Origin: Gracilaria domingensis
Taxonomy: Eukaryota; Rhodophyta; Florideophyceae; Gracilariales; Gracilariaceae
Length of the DNA: 64,000 nucleotides
Assembly (NCBI GenBank): GCA_022539475.1
Contig: VCMS01000078.1
Coordinates: 62,001-126,000 of the forward strand
Direction: 5' to 3'
Under the pieces are notes generated by a model. That model did no database searches. It worked only from the letters and a program-made list of their open reading frames with translations, and was not told where the DNA came from. Made by a program: the position numbers and the translations under genes. Positions 49,883 through 59,683 of this stretch are shown in pieces. Numbering within the stretch: the first letter of the stretch is position 1; each line of letters opens with the position of its first letter.

Positions 49883-50874
49883 TGTGGACGCATTTTCGTA
49901 GAGAAACTACAAACAAACGACGCGGCTGGTGAAAAACCCAACAGAAGTGCTGGGGGTACCAGCCAAATTAATGGCAATGAGCAACGATGCAAATTAAAAT
50001 ACCCACCAAATAAAACGGCTAAAGCCCACGTCAACTCCGGACCAGTAATCGAAATAATTCGGCTTAAATCCGGGCCAAACTTCACGCGCAGATTCATAAC
50101 CAAGCAGATAAAGCTTGTGCCAAACTCCAGACACAAGCTCGACCTCACTCGGCAAAGGTCCATGCCAAACTTCAGACACGAACTCGAAATAATGCAAAGA
50201 AATAATGGGAGCAAATCCGCAGATGCAGGCAAAAAGGGAAAAGGAAAAGAGAAAAGGCCAGAACCACCAATTGGCGAAGGAGTGATTATTGAAAGAAGCC
50301 CACCACACTAAAGGAAAGAAGAAATGAAAAGTTGGAGGAAAGGTTGACCAGCAGGTGTTGCTGTTTATGTAGTGGTGCGGTGGGTGGTGGGTGGTTGGAG
50401 AGGACCGAAGATAGGGTAGCTCCACCACTCCCCAGCCTAAATAGACGATTCTACTCTCGATTCTAGCTCTTGTTTGAGGGTAGTATACCGTAGAAACTGT
50501 TTGTACGCTCTTGCAACTCTAAACAGTTGAAAAGATATTTGGTGACATTTTGTAGCCTTACTAATGCTTTACTAATGCTTTATTAGCTCCTTCCTTGAAG
50601 CTCCCAGCCACTGAAGTATTTCTCACAATTTGTTTGGGAACTTTTAGAGCTTCTAGAGTAGTCTAAATAGTTCTATTCTAACAAATCATCTTGAATTTTC
50701 CAGAAGCATCCGTGCTCCTTAAATGTAGAAATTAAACATCCCTGACAAGAAATTAATAGAAAATTCCGGTTTCTTCTGAAACTTTCTAGAATTTTCTGGA
50801 ATTTTCTAGAATTTTTTAGATCATTCCAGAAGGTTCCAGAAATTTCCTGTAATGGGCCGCAAATGCGCCTGACA
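49883..50874 (-). repeat. 3' LTR of Gypsy-C2
   Basis: The plus strand starts TGTGGACG and ends CCTGACA. It contains three imperfect short repeats built on GCCAAACTYCAGACACRA at about 50069, 50127 and 50163. The frame across it (49994-50428, minus) exists in both LTRs only because they are copies. Confidence 0.9.
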
Positions 50875-51650
50875 CACTTCCCCACTCAGCGGTCGCTTCG
50901 CTTGGGCGACCGAAAAGTCTTCTCGTATCGTCGTTTCCAGAGATCCATTCTCTGAGTCTGCTTCCGTAGTGTACGGAAACGGGTAGGGAGGCTCTGGGTA
51001 GTCAGGATTCGGTTCTAAGTCCACGACGAAATCTTCACGCTGACCAATGAGCCTGATGTAGTCCACCACCTGTTCTTCATGCGTCGATGCTGGCGGTACA
51101 TGAACATACTTTCCAGCAACGCAGTGATAGAGAAGGAAGATAGTCCTGTCAGCTCCCAGTCTCACCATTTGCGAATGTAGTCTCCTTGCCAGACGTCCTA
51201 GCATCTCGTGAGAACGTCGCGTGATGTACTGTGCATACACGTGATGGACAGTGAGGCACAGGTGGAAGCAGTTCCAAGCGATCCTGTGCTTATCCCAATC
51301 TTCACAGTCCAAGGGAGAGAGCCAGTCACGAAGTGCGCGACCAACAACTTCCATTTCCAAGTAATTAACTTCATTGTTGTACACTTCATAGTCCACCACG
51401 ATTGGTATAGCGACAACATCAGTCATTCCACTTGCTTCCGATGGCAGGATTCGCAGGTGCTCACGATACAACTTGAGTCTTCTTGCATGTATACCTCTCT
51501 TAGGCATTCGGCGATGCGGAGAGATCAGGTAGTAGCGCGGGTGACTGGCGCGAATGGCACGACAGGGCCCGTAGAACTTAGATACAAATGAAGCCCACCT
51601 GATTGAAGGGTTCATGGCTTCACCCCGCATGACAAGCACCTGATGTCAAA
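50875..51650 (-). CDS. Gypsy-C2 integrase C-terminal domain plus extra C-terminal region
   Basis: The first 70 residues are the integrase tail (VMRGEAMNPSIRWASFVSKF; RAIRASHPRYYLISPHRRMP; IHARRLKLY). No chromodomain follows. Instead there are about 170 residues of unknown type (DWLSPLDCEDWDKHRIAWNC, SHEMLGRLARRLHSQMVRLG, VDLEPNPDYPEPPYPFPYTT), and the frame runs on into the LTR. The extra part may be a targeting or accessory domain. Confidence 0.65.
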
Positions 51651-52194
51651 CCGAAAACCTACGTTCATATCGTTCGTTATCTCGACGAACGGGCTGCCAT
51701 TGAATGCGAGTTGCCCTTCCTACAGTAGCTGCTTGTAGCTCCGTCATCCCATTGGCGTCCGAGGCAGAGTCGATCAGTGCAGGAGGATCTGTACGGTGCA
51801 TGCGGGGGCGTACTCCATACATCAACTCAAAAGGTGAGTACCCCTCCGTCATGGGCCGAGTTCTGTACCCGTATAAGACTTCGGGAAGTGCTTGGTCCCA
51901 ATAAATTCTCCTTTGATGAAAAATCTTGCCAATAGCTCTCTTGATGGTGCCCACCATTCTCTGAGCACGATTATTAGACACAGGGGCATGTGACAAGACA
52001 GGCTTGAGTGCAATACAATGTCCCCTCATGTATCCTTGAACTGATGCGGCAAGAAATGAGGTGGCATTGTCCGAGAGGATGATCCGTGGGTAACCAAAAG
52101 AGCAGACGATCTCACTTCGCACAAATCTTAAGACTTCAGAAGCCGCAGAGTTCCTGGTAGCCAGAGCAATCGGCCAGCAAGTCAAATGTTTCAC
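51646..52194 (-). pseudogene. Gypsy-C2 integrase core
   Basis: It starts just before RNSAASEVLRFVRSEIV. It has the second catalytic Asp (IILSDNATSF), but at the catalytic Glu position it reads NNRAQRMVGTIKRA, with Gln replacing Glu. It then reads WDQALPEVLYGYRTRPM and SPFELMYGVRPR. The first Asp region lies upstream in another frame (52190-52366). Confidence 0.75.
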
Positions 52195-52343
52195 TCCAAT
52201 AAGAAAATATCGATTTTCCCTGCTCGGAGGGCGGAAAGTTCAGCAAAGTCGATTGAAAACGTGTCAAAGATATTGGTGAGCGGGGCACGCTGACCAGCAC
52301 GATAGGAGAGAAAGGGACCCATGAACTGACATCCATCACAATT

Positions 52344-52847
52344 TCAGACGTACTCTGAAACTTCACGGCGCATTGTGGGCCACCAGAACCAATCAGAGGT
52401 GTGCCTCATGGTTGCAGCCAGGTCCCGATGTCCTGCGTCATCGTGGAAGGTCCGGATGATTTGGGGCCTCTCAGCCACGTCGGAGACTAGCTTCAACCGG
52501 CAACCAACTCTGCGGTATAGGCATCCATTCCACACACTGAACTTCTTTGCATTACGCTTGACAGCAGCTTTGATCTTGGGGTTCGATTCATCAATGGCGA
52601 TTTGGCTCAAGTGCCGGCCAATATTAGCATAATATGGCTCGAGCCCATTGAATGCATTTGTAATCGGGGCAGCAACCACAGCTGAACTCTTTTCCTTGGC
52701 CATCTCTTTGGCCGTAGTGTAGCGAGAGAGGTACTCAGCGGCGTGATTCTTATTACCAGCCCGATAGAAAATCTCAAACTCATACTTACCAAAGAAATTC
52801 CAGTCATCTTGCCAGTCTGCCATGCATGTCTTTCTTCTTGAAGGCAT
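52344..52847 (-). pseudogene. Gypsy-C2 RNase H end and integrase zinc region
   Basis: RNase H tail (FEIFYRAGNKNHAAEYLSRY, in place of GKENVVADALSR) followed by the integrase zinc domain (TFHDDAGHRDLAATMRHTSD, then WWPTMRREVSEYV). The two Cys ligands would lie after the frame break near 52344. Confidence 0.8.
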
Positions 52848-53235
52848 ACTTCAGCGCCTGATGGTCCCTGACCAACTGGAATGGTTGAGACTCAAGTAGA
52901 TACATTCTGAACTTAATCACGGCCAAGGCTTCTTGCTCACACAGGGAGTATTTCCTCTCAGCCTCGTTCATGGTTCTGCTTGCGTACTGCACAGGGTGGA
53001 GCATCCCATCCGACATTTTCTGAGCCAGGACGGCTCCTAGTGCAACCGAAAATGCATCTGTCTCGACACGGAAGGGAGAGTCGAAGCCCGAGAAAGCCAA
53101 CACCGGTGGGCTTGTGAGCTTCGGCTTCAGTTCATTGAAAGCCTTCAGCATGTCGTCAGTGACCCGGGGTGGAGGCATGCAGGATCGATGAGGTTTCAGC
53201 AAAATGTGTGATGAACCTACGGTAGTAACCTGCAA
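52804..53235 (-). pseudogene. Gypsy-C2 RNase H
   Basis: FRVETDAFSVALGAVLAQKM, HPVQYASRTMNEAERKYSLC, EQEALAVIKF and DHQALKYAF show the RNase H core. LVRDHQAL has Arg where Thr is usual. It is separated from RT by a frameshift near 53200. Confidence 0.85.
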
Positions 53236-54523
53236 GTCCCAAGAAGCTTCTCAACTCAGTGACCGTGGTGGGAACCGGAGCGTTCTGAATGACCTCAATC
53301 TTCTTCGTGTCAACAGAGACTCCAGTTTTGCCCACAACATGCCCAAGTAGCTCAATTCTCGGCTGAGCAAACTCACACTTAGAAATCTTCAGCTTCAGAC
53401 CGTGTGACGCAATAGTTCTCAAGACCGACTCCACATGTTCGAAATGCTCTTCAAGGCTCTGGGAGTGTATGACCACATCGTCGACATAGACTCGTGCAGA
53501 CGGGCAACGATTGAGTATCGAATCCATCATGCGCTGAAATGTAGAGGGCGCATTCATGAGCCCAAATGGTACGACTTCGCACTGATACGTGCCTTGCTTG
53601 CAAACGAAAGTAGTCGTCTCCTTGCACTTCGGTGACATGCAAATCTGCCAATATCCAGAGAAGAGGTCCAGCGTGGTGAAGAAAGAGGCACCTTGTAGGT
53701 CATCAAAGATCTGCTCCATGCGAGGAAGTGGCCACCGATCAGCCTTCATAACCTTGTTCAATGGCCTGTAGTCTATGCAGAACCTCGGCTTCCCGTGCTT
53801 CTTTGTCGCGATGACGACGAGGGAAGACCAAGGTGACGTACAAGGCTTGATGATTCCAGCTGACAACATCTTATCGACCTCTTTCCTAACCACCTCCTCA
53901 TGTTTCGGTGGTAGGCGCCGCACCCGTGAGTGTATGGGTGCGTCCACAGTGAGTGAGAACTCATTCATCACGGGAACGTCCGACGGGCGCAGATAGTACA
54001 GGGGCCAAGCCAAGACATCCAGATCAAAAAGCGTCGAAAGCAGCCTTTCCTGAGCCCCTTCGGATAAATGCGACATCCTCTCGAGGATAATTGCTTCTTG
54101 ATCTGTGTCCGGGTGATAATCTCTTCCTTCAAAGGTTCGACCTTCATCGTCTTCTGCAATTGGATCCAACAACGAGTACTGAATCTCTGGTGTAGAACAA
54201 ATGGCCTCCTCTTTGCCATTGGAATCGTTGACAACTTCTCCTGAAGTCCTCTGTACGCCCGGAAAACTTTCTGTGATCGGTGCACTTGTAGAGGGACCTT
54301 TGGGGTGAGTTCCAGTCTGCAAAGGGCCAGGCTGCGGTTCAGAGCTTCCAGAGCCGAGAGGTGGCTGCGTCTGAAATTCTTCTTGAGGAAGCTCTTCTTC
54401 AAGTGCCATGACCAGCCCACCATTTTCATCCTCTTCCAGGTTTTCTGTATGGCCAAAAGACATATTATGCAGTCCCAAATGTGGCGGGTGCGCAGGAAGG
54501 TGAACTGGATACCAGATCTCCAC
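53156..54523 (-). CDS. pol: Gypsy-C2 reverse transcriptase with N-terminal linker
   Basis: The first 190 residues are an acidic, Pro/Ser-rich linker. Then comes a complete Ty3/gypsy reverse transcriptase: SRVRRLPPKHEEVVRKEVDK, SSLVVIATKKHGKPRFCIDY, LDLFSGYWQI, FGLMNAPSTFQRMM, the catalytic VYVDDVVIHS, LGHVVGKTGVSV and FLGLAGYYRRFI. It ends in a frameshift before RNase H. Confidence 0.88.
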   Translation of the reverse strand: MEIWYPVHLPAHPPHLGLHNMSFGHTENLEEDENGGLVMALEEELPQEEFQTQPPLGSGSSEPQPGPLQTGTHPKGPSTSAPITESFPGVQRTSGEVVNDSNGKEEAICSTPEIQYSLLDPIAEDDEGRTFEGRDYHPDTDQEAIILERMSHLSEGAQERLLSTLFDLDVLAWPLYYLRPSDVPVMNEFSLTVDAPIHSRVRRLPPKHEEVVRKEVDKMLSAGIIKPCTSPWSSLVVIATKKHGKPRFCIDYRPLNKVMKADRWPLPRMEQIFDDLQGASFFTTLDLFSGYWQICMSPKCKETTTFVCKQGTYQCEVVPFGLMNAPSTFQRMMDSILNRCPSARVYVDDVVIHSQSLEEHFEHVESVLRTIASHGLKLKISKCEFAQPRIELLGHVVGKTGVSVDTKKIEVIQNAPVPTTVTELRSFLGLAGYYRRFITHFAETSSILHASTPGH

Positions 54524-54730
54524 TCGGAAAAACAGAAAGTCGTTGACAAGCTCATCTTCTTGTAGTGGTAGGAGCTTGACTTCGTCCTTGATTGGTATAG
54601 TGAGAACCGGGTCTCGATAGAGTGGAACGTCTGCGAACTCAACTTCTTCTGGGGAGGAATCATCTTCATCATGAACTTCTGCAATTTCATCATCTTCTTC
54701 CTCAACTTCGGAATGACGAAGGGTTCGGGT

Positions 54731-55006
54731 TGCGGCTTCTGAAGTCTTAAGATTGGTGCGAAGTGAGATCGTCTGCTCTTTTGGTTACCCACGGATCATC
54801 GTCTCGGACAATGCCACCTCATTTCTTGCCGCATCAGTTCAAGGATACATGAGGGGACATTGTATTGCACTCAAGCCTGTCTTGTCACATGCACCTGTGT
54901 CTAATAATCGTGCTCAGAGAATGGTGGGCACCATCAAGAGAGCTATTGGCAAGATTTTTCATCAAAGGAGAAGTTATTGGGACCAAGCACTTCCCGAAGT
55001 CTTACA
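54731..55006 (+). repeat. Inverted duplication of Gypsy-C2 integrase segment
   Basis: This plus-strand piece (SEIVCSFGYPRIIVSDNATS to YWDQALPEVL) is the reverse complement of about 51890-52155. It lies between the acidic linker and RT of the minus-strand element. Both copies carry the NNRAQRMV form. It has no function here and breaks the polyprotein. Confidence 0.9.
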
Positions 55007-55756
55007 ACCCTCGAGCCCCACGTACGTTAAGTGTTCCTGAGGTTCTTTATCTCGGGGTGTATCGCGAGGGGGGCCACCTTCGCTTGTATCGGGGATCGGC
55101 CATCCGTCTCCGAAGCGAACCAAATGCTCGGCGAGACGGTCCAATTCCAACACACTCATCTCACCGTAAGATAACTCGGATAGGCGACGATGAATGGGAT
55201 CTCCAGGGACCAGGTGAGGATAGCGACGATAAATCCAGAAGATGAGATAGTCCGGCTGACCACTTGGGTCTTCCGGACTCAGCAATACAACATCACTTCT
55301 TATCGGAAGGACAAGACCTTTCTCGGGTGGAGGAGAACCTCCATCATCGTTCTCACTCGAGCTGTCTTTACTTTCCTGTGCATCTTCGAATCTTTGGCGC
55401 TCCTCGCCTACAATCTCTGACCGAGGGACAACACGTTCTTCTTCATCCTTGGTGATGACGAACTCCTGAATGTATTCCTCGAAGTCCTGTAGTGGAGAGG
55501 TAACAGGAGCTTCATGCTCAGAAACCGGCACAGGTCCCTGATTCACTGTAGACAGAGCATATGCTGAAGTGTCCGGCTTGCCTTTCGAAAAAGAGAAAAT
55601 GGTTTCTTCATCTTCTTCGTCCTCACTGCCAGAAAAGAACGACTCTGAGTCTGAGCTGACGTTCTCGCTGTCGGTGTGCTTCATCTCCTCAATAAACTCA
55701 GCATCTGGACGGTGATAGTCCAGTGGCAGGACTGTCGAGTCACCGTCGAATTGCAT
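55007..55756 (-). pseudogene. Gypsy-C2 acidic linker between protease and RT
   Basis: Reads MQFDGDSTVLPLDYHRPDAE, an acidic Ser-rich block (TDSENVSSDSESFFSGSEDE), then DVVLLSPEDPSGQPDYLIFW and about 70 residues with HLVPGDPIHRRLSELSYGEM. Gypsy-C1 has the same order, so this long acidic insert belongs to the family. It is cut by the inverted piece at 55006. Confidence 0.7.
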
Positions 55757-56021
55757 GGAAACTTGTTGAGTACCCGAGTCCAGACAAGTCTGTAGAGACT
55801 CCAGCGTCGGGCATCCAATAATGACATGAAAAAAAGGCCTCTCAACGACCTAAAAATCCAAAGGTGCTCGGAGAGAGCCAAAAACCACACGTGTATCCTG
55901 CACTTTTCCTCGAACCAAAGACTTCGTCCCATCGGCAACAGTGATTCTCCCGTTCGAAGGCTTCAGCTTAAGTGACAACCTCTGGATGAACGCCGATGAT
56001 CTAATCTAATCTAACCGACGA

Positions 56022-56915
56022 TCAGATTAGGGATGGCGCCAGAGTCCAACAGTGCTGGGATATGTTCCCGTGTACTGCCACCTTCACCACCTTCACGGAT
56101 GGAGGTAGTGCCGGAGCTTGCGCAAAGGCAACCTTCTTTCCAGTGAAACTCCCAGACAAAATCCGGTGAAGATCCTTCTTAACTTCATCAGCGTCTCCTC
56201 GGGCCAACTGGCCGAAGGTAATTCTAGAAGGGGCTTTAGCGAGCTCCTCATAGGCGTTGTACTTTCCAATTTGCTCTTGTATCTTTTTCTTCTTGGGCTT
56301 CGCCCTTGGCTTCCCAGCCGATGCCTTCCTAGCCTTCGTGGCACTCTTCGGAACTTCTCCGGGTAGTTTCGCCGTCGTCCCGGCCTCTTGGTTCGAAGGA
56401 AACATTACCGGTGAGATGCCAGGAAGGGTCACGGTACGGGTTTGCTTCGGAAGAGGGTTGCCATCTGCATCTCTCTTCGTTGTAGTCACGAGTTCTTCTT
56501 CACCAGAGTCATCAACAACGACTGACACAGGACTCTCTGCATCCTTGTTGCGGGCATTCTTTTCCTTCAAAGCCCTCTCAGCCACTGATTCAAACTTCAC
56601 GTCTTCGATTGAAACGTTGCGGTCCTGTTCTATCTTGGGCTTGCACCAACAAGTAAGATCGGAGTGTCCCATCCTTCCACAACGACGGCATCTTGTGTTG
56701 CGGTGTGGGTTCAATTCACAACGATTCGCAAAGTGACCAGGTTGCTGACAGTATCCCATCCTTCCACAACGACGGCATCTTGTGTTGCGGTGTGGGTTCA
56801 ATTCAAAACGATTCGCAAAGTGACCAGGTTGCTGACAGTATGAACACGTCGGCTCCTTCTCTTGACGTGGTCCGCCAGTTTGGGTCTTCTTCACAAGGAG
56901 ATGAAGCTCCGCCAT
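56022..56915 (-). pseudogene. Gypsy-C2 Gag C-terminus and protease start
   Basis: A zinc-knuckle array (CSYCQQPGHFANRF; CRRCGRMG; CRRCGRMGHSDLTC), a Lys-rich linker, the block KYNAYEELAKAPSRITFGQL and then the protease. The active site LLDSGAIPNLI is present only in the neighbouring frame near 56030, so a one-base break lies just before it. Confidence 0.75.
56667..56840 (-). repeat. In-frame 87-bp tandem duplication of zinc-knuckle DNA
   Basis: 56667-56753 and 56754-56840 differ at one base (Cys to Phe in one knuckle). 87 bases is 29 codons, so the frame is kept. Gypsy-C1 has a single copy. Confidence 0.9.
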
Positions 56916-57549
56916 CTGCTCAGCCAGTCGCTCAACTTTGTCTTCAAGTGGCGTTGCACTCGGGCAAGTGGTCTTCGTTTTCCCGGCCTCTGCAATACGT
57001 GCTTCGGCGGTGGGAGCGCACTCAGTGCTCCATAAGATCCCAGAGCCTTCTTTCCAGCAACGAAGGACTTCACTAAACGTTTGACGGATTCATAGTTGTC
57101 AGCCCCACGAAAGATGATAAATTGGGCCGAATCCGCATATTCCATGGCGCCTTTGCGGAGAAGTCCGAACTTCGCTTTCTCATTGAACCATGTTGTCTCG
57201 AGGCAGACATCCATCGTCTCAAGGGACCCGAGAAAGCAACCGTAGTCCTGACGAGCAGTGACTGCACAACGAATATGCTCTTCCAGTTCGTCGGCAGCAC
57301 CAAAGCGCTGTATGAGGGCATCCTTGACTCCCTCGTAATCGTGAGCCTCGCTCGTAAGAGACCCATTTATGGCATAGGTGTCTTAGTAGAAGTCAAGGGC
57401 TTCTCTTTGCAAGAAACCAGGAAGCCTCATAGCACGATCAATGTCATCAATACCAGGCGTAGCAACATTCTCGAAATAAAATAGAAACTTCCTGGCATCC
57501 ATGGAAGTCCCATTGAAAGCCATGACGGCTTCACGCGGCACGGGGCCTT
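56891..57549 (-). pseudogene. gag: Gypsy-C2 Gag N-terminal and middle part
   Basis: Scattered over three frames. FNGTSMDARKFLFYFENVAT is near 57470-57510. FNEKAKFGLLRKGAMEYADS and FIIFRGADNYESVKRLVKSF are near 57000-57190. Each matches Gypsy-C1 Gag. In C2 the first codons (MTSTWYP) also lie at the LTR end. Several indels make it non-functional. Confidence 0.7.
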
Positions 57550-57561
57550 CTGGGGGTACCA

Positions 57562-58554
57562 TGTGGACGTCATTTTTGTAGAGAAATTACAAACAAACGA
57601 CGCGGGTGGTGAAAAACCCAACAGAAGTGCCAGGGATACCAACCAAACTAATGGCAATAAGCAACGATGCAAATTAAAATACCCAACAAATAAAACGGTT
57701 AAAGCCCACGTCAACTCCAGACCAGGAATCGAAATAATTCGGCTTAAATCCGGGCCAAACTTCACACGCAGATTCGTAACCAAACAGATAAAGCTTGTGC
57801 CAAACTCCACACACAAGCTTGACCTCACTCGGCAAAGGTCCATGCCAAACTTCAGACACGAACTCGAAATAATGCAAAGAAATAATGGGAGCAAATCCGC
57901 AGATGCAGGCAAAAAGGGAAAAGGAAAAGAGAAAAGGCCAGAACCACCAATTGGCGAAGGAGTGATTATTGAAAGAAGCCCACCACACTAAGGGAAAGAA
58001 GAAATGAAAAGTTGGAGGAAAGGTTGACCAGCAGGTGTTGCTGTTTATGTAGTGGTGCGGTGGGTGGTGGGTGGTTGGAGAGGACCGAAGATAGGGTAGC
58101 TCCACCACTCCCCAGCCTAAATAGACGATTCTACTCTCGATTCTAGCTCTTGTTTGAGGGTAGTATACCGTAGAAACTGTTTGTACGCTCTTGCAACTCT
58201 AAACAGTTGAAAAGATATTTGGTGACATTTTGTAGCCTTACTAATGCTTTACTAATGCTTTATTAGCTCCTTCTTTGAAGCTCCCAGCCACTGAAGTATT
58301 TCTCACAATTTGTTTGGGAGCTTGTAGAGTTTCTATAGAAGTCTGAATAGTTCTATTCTAACAAATCATCTTGAATTTTCCAGAAGCATCCGTGCTCCTT
58401 AAATGTAGAAATTAAACATCCCTGACAAGAAATTAATAGAAAATTCCGCTTCCTTCTGGAAGTTTCTAGAACTTTCTGGAATTGTTCAAAATTTTCTGGA
58501 TCATTTCAGAAGGTTCCAGAAATTTCCTGTATTGCGCCGCAAATGCGCCTCACA
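57562..58554 (-). repeat. 5' LTR of Gypsy-C2
   Basis: Partner of 49883-50874 with the same ends. The element interior begins at 57561 (reading leftwards) with TGGTACCCCCAG. Confidence 0.9.
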
Positions 58555-58620
58555 CTACAACGCTCTCTTTCGTAGATTTCAAAAAGAAAACGTTCATTGC
58601 TGTTAGATCCGTGTGAGTAG

Positions 58621-59603
58621 TGTAGAGCAAAACCCAGTGGTGGGAAAAGCACTCAAGGCGTTCGAGTCCTTGCTCCCTGTAAAGGGTAGACTCAGCGGGT
58701 GAGCCCTCCGAACACGGAAAGTGCGGGTGTAAGACCACCCGTGGTACGGGATATACCTACGGAGGTTGAGGGGTGACCGGGCCTTATCCAGGAATCCGGC
58801 GAAAAGTAACGGAGTGGTCGAGGAGGAAGGTACCGTAGAGCGGTGTAAGCCCTAGGCAAAAGGGGAAAAAGAAGGGAAACCAAAGGGGGAAAAGAGAGGA
58901 ATCCCGCGGCGGGACGTGCGGCAAGCGGCAACAGACCCGGCGCCGGGAGACAACGATGTGTATTAAGCCCACGCGGCACAACTCTATACAGAGACGGAAA
59001 CGCTACCAATTGTGGTGAAAGCAGTACAACTGCACAAATAAGAAACAGAAACAGTCCGAAGACACGGAGTAAAACAGCCCGAAGGCAAAGCCACAATGGT
59101 CAGTATTGCCTGAATGATCCCGAGGGATGAAGCTGAGTCGTACCGTACGCGGTGTTTCTCCGGAAGGAGTTGTACACTTCGCGATGGCGAAACAGTTCAG
59201 AGCAGAACTCGGTTACCCTTTACTGAGAGGCGGAGGTGGCCGCGAGGATACCTCTTTATATCGTAACCGATTACTTAGTTAAACTAAATTAAATAAATAA
59301 AGTGCACGCTTGTGCAGGTGCACACACGTGGAAGGTGTGTAACCCGCGGCGGCGGCCAGTAAACTATTCGACTATCGAACCAATTTCACCTGTGAAAGGG
59401 TCAACAGAACCACACGCGTACACGCGACCAATACTCATCCGCGCCACGTCATGGCCGACCCCTCAGGGTGCCATATCTCAATGCGGCCAAAAGGTATCCC
59501 ATCAGTGGGCCAATATTCATACCTTCCGAGTACCCGGAACCATCCTTACCAGGGGTTTATGAAAACAATCCCCGTGTATCGGGCGAGCACGTTTTGCTCT
59601 ACA
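58621..59603 (-). repeat. 3' LTR of Gypsy-D (983 bp) with 13-bp inverted ends
   Basis: The plus strand begins TGTAGAGCAAAAC and ends GTTTTGCTCTACA, a perfect 13-bp inverted repeat. On the minus strand it shows CACACGTG (near 59331), an AT block (59280-59300), a C/T tract (58860-58900) and GGTCTTACACCCG (near 58727). This is the same order as in the solo LTR at 14949 and in Gypsy-B. Confidence 0.85.
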
Positions 59604-59683
59604 TATCCCCCTCCTTAGCGCAGGAAACATCCGGCTTGCAAGCGGAGACTCATCAGCGAGCTAGCATATAAGCGTGGTCCACC

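Larger units (their letters stand above)
49883..58554 (-). mobile_element. Gypsy-C2 LTR retrotransposon, rearranged
   Basis: LTRs at 49883-50874 and 57562-58554 bracket a minus-strand gypsy. Next to the left (3') LTR, the minus strand has the purine tract GAGTGGGGAAG. Next to the right (5') LTR it has the primer site TGGTACCCCCAGAAGG. The LTRs differ by only a few percent, yet gag and protease have several frameshifts and a 276-bp piece of integrase is present twice, once inverted. No clear target duplication (AAACA against CTACA). Confidence 0.92.

Noticed and set aside
49994..50428. 144-codon frame repeated at 57674-58108
   Set aside because: The two copies are the LTRs of Gypsy-C2. The frame is duplicated because the LTRs are, and its Trp/Phe/Pro-rich composition comes from a pyrimidine-rich strand.
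58692..59096. 134-codon hydrophobic minus-strand frame resembling a membrane protein
   Set aside because: It lies wholly inside the Gypsy-D LTR and reflects its C/T tract.
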